Source: an uncultured Kiritimatiellota bacterium (GTDB taxonomy: Bacteria; Verrucomicrobiota; Kiritimatiellia; RFP12; DVOR01). From it: a stretch of 38,002 nt of DNA. The notes below the pieces were generated by a model. It had not been told where the DNA came from, ran no database searches, and saw only the letters and a list, made by a program, of their open reading frames with translations. Below, in pieces: positions 33,536 through 38,002 of the stretch; positions within the stretch are counted from its first letter, which is position 1; every line of letters starts with the position of its first letter. The DNA lies in contig CALXOF010000019.1 of assembly GCA_944389945.1 (NCBI GenBank), forward strand, positions 1 to 38,002. The letters run 5' to 3'. Both the position numbers and the translations under genes were made by a program.

Positions 33536-33650
33536 GAGACCCTATAGGGGGCGGCCTCGGATCCTTAAGGGTTTCGACCCCGACCCTTATAGGGTCTCAC
33601 CCTCGACCACTATAGTGGTTGACCTCGGACCCTTATAGGGTCTTAGAAAG
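33536..33650. repeat. 23-bp palindromic repeat array D (5 units)
   Basis: Five units start at 33536, 33559, 33582, 33605 and 33628, exactly 23 bases apart. Cores are more varied and often perfectly symmetric: CCCTATAGGG, CCTTAAGG, CCACTATAGTGG, CCCTTATAGGG. Confidence 0.87.
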
Positions 33651-33852
33651 CCCCCTTAAGCGTCTCTCCAAGGGCCCTTTTTTGGCCTCCAGAAGGTACT
33701 ATATAATAAGGTAGGGGCGCAGAGGCGCCCCGGAGCGTGCAGCGGCGAAGCCGCAAACCTTCCACGGCCACGGAAAACGGAGCGTGTAGCCCGAAGGGCA
33801 AACCTTCCACGGCTACGGAACGCCCCTACGGGGCGACGGATAGACTTCCCGG

Positions 33853-33941
33853 GAAAACGGTAAGGCGCGAAACGGAGGGCGGCGGTCGCGGTCAGCGGCG
33901 AAGCCGCAGAGCGACCGATGGAGCCCGAAGCGGTTCGCGCC
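33853..33941 (-). repeat. 89-bp inverted repeat, copy 2
   Basis: Reverse complement of 29542-29630 with two substitutions. The neighbouring CGCCCC/GGGGCG hairpin is also shared, so the homology extends a little outward. Confidence 0.92.
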
Positions 33942-34149
33942 CATTGTTGCGTCTTTGCGGTTCCCATTTTCCCCGGACAGTGTTGAGGACATATAGGACC
34001 TATAGGACATATAGGACGGCGGCTGGCGCCGCCCTGCACAACGGCTTCGCCTGTCGCGCGCTTGCCGCGCGTTCTGTTTTCTGTTCTCTGTTTTCTGTTT
34101 TCTGTTCTCCGTTCTTTGGGCGGCCGATGCCGCCCAAAGAACTTTACGC

Positions 34150-34178
34150 TTGCGGTTGACGGGAAAATTGGCTATCAT
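34150..34178 (+). promoter_or_regulatory. Promoter of the pyrH-RHS chimera
   Basis: TTGCGG (34150-34155) and TATCAT (34173-34178) are 17 bases apart; TGGC precedes the -10. The leader to ATG 34210 is about 25 bases with only a weak ribosome site. It may be the original pyrH promoter carried along with the gene fragment. Confidence 0.6.
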
Positions 34179-34209
34179 GGGCACGTCAATGTGAGAACGT
34201 GGTTGCGCG

Positions 34210-34494
34210 ATGGCCTTGAAGTATAAACGAATCCTTCTGAAGCTCAGCGGCGAGGTGCTGAAGGGCTCCTCCGACTCTTGCCATGACGAGACGATTTTGG
34301 CCGAGGTGGCCCAACCCTTCGACGCACGCGAGGCCATCCGCCTCATGGGCCAAGGCACCGTGGCCCTCTTCGCCGGCGACACCGGCAACCCCTTCTTCTC
34401 CACCGACTCCGGCGCGGCCCTCCGTGCGGCCGAGATTGGCGCCGACGCCCTCCTCAAGGCCACCAAGGTCGATGGCATCTACTCCGCCGACCCC
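34210..34494 (+). pseudogene. pyrH: Gutted UMP kinase fragment at the head of the RHS ORF
   Basis: The first 95 codons of the following ORF derive from pyrH. Residues 1-20 match the UMP kinase N-terminus (KYKRILLKLSGE), and residues about 30-95 match its central part (AEVAQPF, then GTVALFAGDTGNPFFSTD, AALRAAEIGADALLKATKVD, GIYSADP). About 100 residues in between, including the GGGN/UMP-binding segment, and the whole C-terminal third are gone. It cannot be an active UMP kinase. An intact pyrH must exist elsewhere, since the gene is essential. Confidence 0.85.
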
Positions 34495-36234
34495 GCCACG
34501 GGCCGTATTGCCGAATCCGATGGCTTTGCGTGGGACTACCTCGCGGGTTCCAACCTAAAGTCTAAACTCACCTATCCCAATGACGCCGTGGTCACATGGA
34601 CATACGAACCCCATCGCGACCTCCTCACCGCCGTCACCAACAGTCTGCCCAACGGGACGACCCTCAGCGCTTATGTCTACACCAACGATCTCCTTGGCCG
34701 CCGTACCTCAAAGAACGATGAGCAGTACGGCTACAACGTCCGCGACGAACTCATCTCCGCCGACGAGGTCTCCTACAATTACGATGACATCGGAAACCGC
34801 ACAATCGCCGAAGGCAAGACCTACACCGCCAATAACCTCAACCAATACACCGCCATCGACGACTTCGTGCCCCAATACGACGCGGACGGAAACCAAACCC
34901 TCATCAAGACCGAGACCGGCGTGTGGTCAGTCGTCTACAACGCCGAGAATCGCCCCGTCCGTTGGACGCAGGGAGACACCGTAATCACCATGGCTTTCGA
35001 CCGCATGGGCCGCCGCGTGGACTATCAAGAGACACGAGACGGTCAGGTCGCCACGCACTTCCGCTTTGTTTACGACAACTTCCTCTGCGTCCAGAGGCTG
35101 GATGCCACGCAGGGGAACGCCGTGCGGACGGAGTTTGTGTGGGACCCCACAGAGCCCGTCGCCACGCGGCCCCTGGCCATGCGCGCCAAGAACTGGGGCC
35201 TCAATCTCTTTTACACCCACGACGGCAACAAGAACGTCTCCGAGGTCTTCTACCACGCCCTCCAGAACGGCATCGCCGCCCACTACGACTACGCCCCCTT
35301 CGGCGCCGTCACCCGCACCTCCTCCGCCACCCGCGTCACCAATCGCGACCTCCTCTCCGAAAACCCCTTCCGCTTCTCCTCCGAGGTCTACGACGACACC
35401 CTCGGCCTCGTCTACTACAACTACCGCCACTACAACCCCAAAGATGGAAGGTGGCAGGGAAGAGATTTGTGTAAAACTAATAACAAATATCGTTTTTTGG
35501 GGAATAATGGGAATACCTCGCGAGATATTCTTGGATTATATGATGAAAAAGTTCATTATTATTTTATTTTTAGCGTTTTCTTTCAAATGGGATACTTGGA
35601 GGAAGAAGCTGAAATGATTGCATTTGCTTCAAACTATGTAGATACAGGGCGTTGGAATCCTCTTCCTGAAGAGTGGCTCTATTCGAACAATCTGATACCA
35701 AGTTCCGAATTACGCCGAACTCGACGTTTGCTACATAATCTTGGGAATTTATCTTCTCAACAAATTGATTGTTATAGAGAGTGTGTCCGTTGTTTGGCCA
35801 AATGTAATCCAAAGGATTTGCAGCGTATAGGAGTCCTTTTACATGTGTTAGGGGATACGTATGCGCATAGAGATCCAAATGGGGATGGATATGGCGTTTA
35901 TCTTGGGCATGGTCTTGCAGGGACGGAACCTGACGACGTAAGGAGTCAAGATTATCATGGTCCATCCCGTTTTATAATGTATGGGGTTACAATCCATATG
36001 GATTTTGCTCCAAAAGATATGCAATTTTCTGAACTTCTATATAAATATCTATACTTAAAGAAGGATAATGGAGAGTATTATCATTCGGACTTGGATGTGT
36101 TTAAGGCATTTGCAGGAAAAAGTCCAAATCATCAGATAGAAATGAGAGAGGATGCAGAGTTAGATAGAAAAATAGAGGATTTATTGCCGTCTCTTGAGTC
36201 GTGTTATGAAAAGGCGAGAGAGGTTCAACCGTGA
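34210..36234 (+). CDS. PyrH-RHS chimera with phospholipase-like C-terminal toxin domain
   Basis: A 674-residue ORF in three parts. Residues 1-95: UMP kinase remnant. Residues 96-417: RHS/YD-repeat core (LGRRTSKNDEQYGYNVRDEL, YNAENRPVRW, FDRMGRRVDY, HYDYAPFGAVTR, NPFRFSSEVYDDTLGLVYYN, YNPKDGRWQGRD), the shell-forming scaffold of polymorphic toxins, but too short for a closed cocoon. Residues 418-674: AT-rich unique C-terminus after the degenerate core end FLGNNGNTSRDILGLYD. It has HYYFIFSVFFQMGYLEEEAE (His449) with FASNYVD (Asp478), and IGVLLHVLGDTYAHRDPNG (His545, Asp549, His553), closely resembling DUF6765/zinc-dependent phospholipase-C-like helical proteins. No signal peptide, PAAR or other export domain is present. 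Its stop overlaps the next start (GTGA). It may be a functional toxin, a silent cassette or decay product. Confidence 0.85.
   Translation: MALKYKRILLKLSGEVLKGSSDSCHDETILAEVAQPFDAREAIRLMGQGTVALFAGDTGNPFFSTDSGAALRAAEIGADALLKATKVDGIYSADPATGRIAESDGFAWDYLAGSNLKSKLTYPNDAVVTWTYEPHRDLLTAVTNSLPNGTTLSAYVYTNDLLGRRTSKNDEQYGYNVRDELISADEVSYNYDDIGNRTIAEGKTYTANNLNQYTAIDDFVPQYDADGNQTLIKTETGVWSVVYNAENRPVRWTQGDTVITMAFDRMGRRVDYQETRDGQVATHFRFVYDNFLCVQRLDATQGNAVRTEFVWDPTEPVATRPLAMRAKNWGLNLFYTHDGNKNVSEVFYHALQNGIAAHYDYAPFGAVTRTSSATRVTNRDLLSENPFRFSSEVYDDTLGLVYYNYRHYNPKDGRWQGRDLCKTNNKYRFLGNNGNTSRDILGLYDEKVHYYFIFSVFFQMGYLEEEAEMIAFASNYVDTGRWNPLPEEWLYSNNLIPSSELRRTRRLLHNLGNLSSQQIDCYRECVRCLAKCNPKDLQRIGVLLHVLGDTYAHRDPNGDGYGVYLGHGLAGTEPDDVRSQDYHGPSRFIMYGVTIHMDFAPKDMQFSELLYKYLYLKKDNGEYYHSDLDVFKAFAGKSPNHQIEMREDAELDRKIEDLLPSLESCYEKAREVQP
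35221..35402 (+). repeat. RHS core duplicated segment, copy 1
   Basis: Aligns with 37821-38002 at a constant offset of 2600 bases with about 13 differences in 182 (hand count, about 93%). The match probably continues beyond the window. It gives homology for recombination that would swap the toxin-immunity cassette. Confidence 0.92.
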
Positions 36235-37397
36235 AGTTAAATAATATAATAATAATTTTATTATTATTGTGTATCTCACAAACGGGATGCCTTTATTGGC
36301 GTCGTAGTATAGTTGGAGGAGGGCGTATTCAAGACGGTAAATATTATGTATTAGAGAATACGGCATGGACGTGGTGGTGGTTCACATTCTTAGTGCCGTC
36401 TTGTGCTGTCAATATGTCCATATGGTCGGAAGTGTGCCCAGAAGATGAAAATGCAAAGACATGTGTTGATTGGGCCTTTTGGTGCAGAGCGGGGGCGAAA
36501 CCTTCGTTTACTAATGAAGAACTATTACAACGATGGATGTTCGGGAAGCCGATTCTACAGTCAAACATCTTGAATATCAATCAACGCTTTCGTCTGCTAT
36601 GTAATGATACAAAGGATTATATACTGCTCGTTCAGAGACAAAAGCATTTGAATCAAACTTATGTAAAAGCACTTCGTAAGCAATCAAGTTGCACTGATAA
36701 TACAGACATCGTAACGACAAAGCCCATAAAAGGGAATTGTATGCTTTGGGTTATACAGCCCGACGATACACGTATAGGCCCCTATTGGCTTCCTTATATA
36801 ATGGGGCCTGGGGGGGATTGCAGTTGTGACACCGTGTTGCGTTCGCGTTATCGTGCAAATGCGCTTTTTTGCTTTGAGCCGACATCACAGGCACTTTGTG
36901 TCCTTTACAGAGAGGAGCAGCAATGGCATTTCGAACTTTGGGAAGCGAATAACACAATTCCAAATCAAAGTGCTATTCTTGAAATAGACAGCGAAAAGGA
37001 GCCTTTTTATTTTTGGGTGTCAAATAGAACAGTTGGGGTAGCATCATGGTCTCAACGAACAAAGAACGCAACATTTACAACATTTGACAAAACAACATTA
37101 AAAAAACAGCACGCTATATCCTCGGCTCTTTTTCCTTCTCCCCCCATTCGCAAAGAAGAAGTGCCTCCAATGCCTCGCTTATATAACGTATTTGAAAAGA
37201 CACCCGAATTGATACGTAAAAATGGTGATTGGCTTTATATTGTAGACGATCGTTTCCACCACATCTATTCGACCTTTTCTTTTCCTTTTAATCTAGAATC
37301 TGGGTTAAGCCTTTCTAAGGGCGAAACGAGAGAATATGTTTTGCGATTTAATGTAAATACTGGAGTACGAGAAGTATACTACACAGTAAGTGACTAA
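36231..37397 (+). CDS. AT-rich lipoprotein, candidate immunity protein
   Basis: A 388-residue lipoprotein: signal MKLNNIIIILLLLCISQTGC with lipobox QTGC. I recognise no domain in the mature part; it is rich in Trp, Cys and aromatic residues with beta-strand-like stretches (ALFCFEPTSQALCVLYREEQ, FYFWVSNRTVGVASW). It starts with GTG 36231, overlapping the toxin stop (GTGA), with AGAGAGG 7 bases upstream, so translation is coupled to the toxin. Base composition is as AT-rich as the toxin domain and unlike the core or the chromosome, so both arrived as a unit. The position directly after an RHS C-terminus is where the immunity gene lies, and a lipoprotein fits a toxin acting on membranes from the periplasm. 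Not in evidence: any known immunity family. Alternatively it is a second effector or cargo. Confidence 0.75.
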   Translation: MKLNNIIIILLLLCISQTGCLYWRRSIVGGGRIQDGKYYVLENTAWTWWWFTFLVPSCAVNMSIWSEVCPEDENAKTCVDWAFWCRAGAKPSFTNEELLQRWMFGKPILQSNILNINQRFRLLCNDTKDYILLVQRQKHLNQTYVKALRKQSSCTDNTDIVTTKPIKGNCMLWVIQPDDTRIGPYWLPYIMGPGGDCSCDTVLRSRYRANALFCFEPTSQALCVLYREEQQWHFELWEANNTIPNQSAILEIDSEKEPFYFWVSNRTVGVASWSQRTKNATFTTFDKTTLKKQHAISSALFPSPPIRKEEVPPMPRLYNVFEKTPELIRKNGDWLYIVDDRFHHIYSTFSFPFNLESGLSLSKGETREYVLRFNVNTGVREVYYTVSD

Positions 37398-37436
37398 AGT
37401 GGCTGTTCACTTGGAATATTGCGTAAAAGGAGGTCT

Positions 37437-38002
37437 ATGACTTTTCATCTCATGTATCGCCAAGCAAAGCCCACGAGCGTAAGCGAGGTGGGAGCACAAA
37501 CCAAGGTGCTCGCGGAAACGGGCGAGTGGACGGTGGAATACAACGCCGAGAATCGCCCCATCCGCTGGACACAGGGGAACAAGGTCATCACCATGGGCTT
37601 TGACCGCATGGGCCGGCGGGTCTTCTACAAGGAGATGGAGGGCAACCGCCAAATCACCCACACCGTCTTCCTCTACGATGGCTACCTCTGCATCCAGCAA
37701 CTCTTCTCCAACAGCCCGTGGAACGTCTACAAGGAGTTCATTTGGGATCCCACGGAGCCCCTCGCCACGCGCCCCCTCTGCTTCCGACAGTACGGCCAGC
37801 GCTCGGCCTTCCTCCTGCACGACGGCAACAAGAATGTCTCCGAGGTCTTCTACCACGCCCTCCAGAACGGCATCGCCGCGCACTACGACTACGCCCCCTT
37901 CGGCGCCGTCACCCGCACTTCCCGTGCCACCCGCGTCACCAACCGCGACCTCCTCTCCGAAAACCCCTTCCGCTTCTCCTCCGAATACCACGACTTCACC
38001 CT
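37437..38002 (+). CDS. Second RHS core fragment, open at the window end
   Basis: An ORF of at least 188 codons that runs off the window. After a non-RHS leader of about 22 residues (MTFHLMYRQAKPTSVSEVG) it becomes RHS core: WTVEYNAENRPIRWTQGNKV, FDRMGRRVFYKEMEGNRQ, FIWDPTEPLATRPL, HDGNKNVSEVFYHALQNG, HYDYAPFGAVTRTSRATRV, ENPFRFSSEYHDF. It corresponds to residues from about 237 of the upstream chimera, so it lacks the front of the core. GC content returns to the chromosomal level. AAGGAGG is close to ATG 37437; ATG 37452 is an alternative with better spacing. It looks like an orphan RHS core tail, as follows toxin-immunity pairs in RHS loci, and may carry another C-terminal toxin beyond the window. 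Confidence 0.82.
   Translation, partial: MTFHLMYRQAKPTSVSEVGAQTKVLAETGEWTVEYNAENRPIRWTQGNKVITMGFDRMGRRVFYKEMEGNRQITHTVFLYDGYLCIQQLFSNSPWNVYKEFIWDPTEPLATRPLCFRQYGQRSAFLLHDGNKNVSEVFYHALQNGIAAHYDYAPFGAVTRTSRATRVTNRDLLSENPFRFSSEYHDFT
37821..38002 (+). repeat. RHS core duplicated segment, copy 2
   Basis: Partner of 35221-35402. Differences are clustered in the last 20 bases and around 37920, the rest being nearly identical. Confidence 0.92.

Larger units (their letters stand above)
33237..34149. other. Long gene-free repeat mosaic
   Basis: No credible gene in about 900 bases. It holds an 'acgccaaggcgcgcgaagc' module (33270-33288), array D (33536-33650), an AT-rich TATATAATAAGG (33700-33711), a GGGGCGC/GCGCCCC hairpin (33714-33731), two AAACCTTCCACGG cassettes with stems GCGGC/GCCGC (33742-33754) and GCCC/GGGC (33789-33799), a CGCCCC/GGGGCG hairpin, the second copy of the 89-bp inverted repeat (33853-33941), GGACATATAGGACC repeats (33987-34017), a GGCGGC/GCCGCC hairpin, CGCG hairpin, and TTCTGTTTTC tracts ending in a GGGCGGC/GCCGCCC hairpin (34118-34135). 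Confidence 0.6.

Noticed and set aside
34210..34494. Functional UMP kinase
   Set aside because: The UMP-binding middle and the C-terminal third are missing, so the fragment cannot form the active site.
37407..37991. Minus-strand open frame opposite the second RHS fragment
   Set aside because: The plus strand encodes clear RHS core motifs across the same bases; the minus frame is Val/Gly/Glu-rich shadow.

Overview
The window looks like a GC-rich Gram-negative chromosome from the Planctomycetota-Verrucomicrobiota-Chlamydiota side of the tree, most plausibly a Kiritimatiellae-like or other Verrucomicrobiota lineage. This placement is inferred from gene content: a Tat-exported sulfatase, many lipoproteins with LpoB-type outer-membrane PBP activators, a giant signal-peptide-bearing beta-helix/GLUG protein, an RHS locus, and very repetitive intergenic DNA. 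No marker gene was searched.

Layout. Positions 1-107 are the 3' end of a 5S rRNA and its terminator. At 702-2715 (+) lie a secreted PBECR-like protein, an overlapping small nucleotidyltransferase-like gene and an aldo/keto reductase. From 10858 down to 2773 everything is on the minus strand: the rod-shape operon mreB-mreC-mreD-mrdA with xseA attached, then a double-GNAT protein, a single GNAT and a Sel1-repeat protein. From 11282 onward all genes are on the plus strand: efp and a membrane-anchored TPR protein; a four-lipoprotein operon (COG3014-like, YcfL-like, two LpoB-like paralogues) that probably feeds back on PBPs; trxB; a sulfatase paired with a CBM9-like protein; a 2719-residue surface or secreted protein; tRNA-Arg(CCG); a stand-alone AICAR transformylase; a lipoprotein; an HTH-EIIA fusion; and tRNA-Ala(CGC).

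The right end (34210-38002) is an RHS toxin locus. The ORF starts as a gutted UMP kinase (pyrH), passes in frame into an RHS core, and ends in an AT-rich C-terminal domain with motifs of the DUF6765/zinc-phospholipase-C-like helical fold. A GTGA overlap joins it to an AT-rich lipoprotein gene, the likely immunity factor. A second RHS core tail follows, about 93% identical over the last 182 bases of the window.

Between genes the DNA is a mosaic of recurring modules. Four arrays of a palindromic unit repeat at exactly 23 bp. Several families of short hairpins keep their flanks but swap both arms of the stem together. There is also a 283-bp direct repeat and an 89-bp inverted repeat. Most promoters I can place have a TGN-extended -10 box. 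The promoter of the giant gene carries a run of 13 G between -35 and -10, a strong candidate for phase variation.
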